Origin: Bacteroidota bacterium
Lineage (GTDB): Bacteria; Bacteroidota; Bacteroidia; AKYH767-A; JABDAW01
Assembly (NCBI GenBank): GCA_023251595.1
Contig: JAHEYM010000119.1
Span: forward strand, 1-5,896
Direction: 5' to 3'
Length of the DNA: 5,896 nt
The position numbers were made by a program, and so were the translations under genes. Each line of letters opens with the position of its first letter. The first letter of the stretch is position 1. Shown piece after piece: positions 5,770 through 5,896 of the stretch. The notes beneath the pieces were generated by a model. The model was not told the origin of the DNA. It saw only the letters and a list, made by a program, of their open reading frames with translations, and made no database searches.

Positions 5770-5896
5770 ATGAAGAAAATGAACCTCAGCAAACACATAT
5801 CCGATTTACTTTTCGAGCACAATTGTGTGATCGTTCCCGGTTTCGGCGGGTTTGTTGGAAATTATCACCCTGCAACGATTCATCCGGTTCAGCACG
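5770..5896 (+). CDS. HU-CCDC81-type (probable SPOR-domain) protein, N-terminal part (runs off the right edge)
   Basis: ATG at 5770 opens a frame of 42 codons that continues past the window end. The translation contains LSKHISDLLFEHNCVIVPGF (residues 6-25) followed by GGFVGNYHPATIHPVQH. The block 'ISDLL.E..CVIVPGFGGFV.NY.PA.IH' is the N-terminal HU-like domain called CCDC81-like prokaryotic HU domain 1. In Bacteroidota, proteins starting this way usually carry a second HU-like domain, a membrane segment and a C-terminal peptidoglycan-binding SPOR domain, linking them to the envelope or division; none of that can be seen here. An alternative ATG at 5779 (MNLSKHIS) fits the usual start of the family better and would move the start away from the hairpin that ends at 5766. 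It follows kdsB by 63 bases on the same strand. The fold call is strong; the function is inferred. Confidence 0.85.
   Translation, partial: MKKMNLSKHISDLLFEHNCVIVPGFGGFVGNYHPATIHPVQH

Noticed and set aside
1..5896. A defence system, toxin-antitoxin pair or mobile element with transposase
   Set aside because: All complete genes are recognisable metabolic or tRNA-modification genes; only the ORF6N fragment hints at phage ancestry, and nothing else supports an island inside this window.

Overview
The window looks like chromosomal DNA of a Gram-negative member of the Bacteroidota. The moderate-to-low GC content, TAnnTTTG-type -7 promoter boxes, lack of strong Shine-Dalgarno sequences and a gene start for an HU-CCDC81/SPOR-type protein all point there. 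kdsB (Kdo activation) implies lipopolysaccharide. The species cannot be named from this sequence.

Layout. Position 1 to 4777 is read entirely from the minus strand. In transcription order this gives an Mpo1-like (DUF962) membrane protein, a class-3 aldehyde dehydrogenase whose TTG start overlaps the preceding stop, thiL (thiamine-monophosphate kinase), tilS (tRNA(Ile)-lysidine synthetase) and, after a 133-base gap with its own promoter candidate, the first 89 codons of an ORF6N-domain protein cut by the window edge. Position 4778 to 4968 is a divergent promoter region with direct repeats, two candidate -7 boxes and a GC-rich hairpin. kdsB runs rightward from 4969 to 5706. After a 63-base gap, the first 42 codons of an HU-CCDC81-type protein run off the right edge.

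How the genes work together. The first four minus-strand genes are tightly packed (4-base overlap, then gaps of 56 and 27 bases) and are probably cotranscribed. thiL and tilS are unrelated housekeeping functions. The Mpo1-like/aldehyde dehydrogenase pair is the most suggestive unit. In yeast, an ALDH3-family enzyme (Hfd1) makes 2-hydroxy fatty acid from a sphingolipid-derived 2-hydroxy aldehyde, and Mpo1 then shortens that acid by one carbon. The bacterial overlap suggests the same two steps may be coupled here, but this is inference.

Non-coding structure is unusually rich for a housekeeping region. There are two copies of a 26-base palindromic repeat family with a compensatory base-pair change, four tandem 8-base units between thiL and tilS, a CCTCCCC/GGGGAGG hairpin in the kdsB leader, and a 20-base-spaced direct repeat over the Mpo1-like promoter. 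I see no CRISPR array, tRNA, rRNA, transposase or recognisable defence system.
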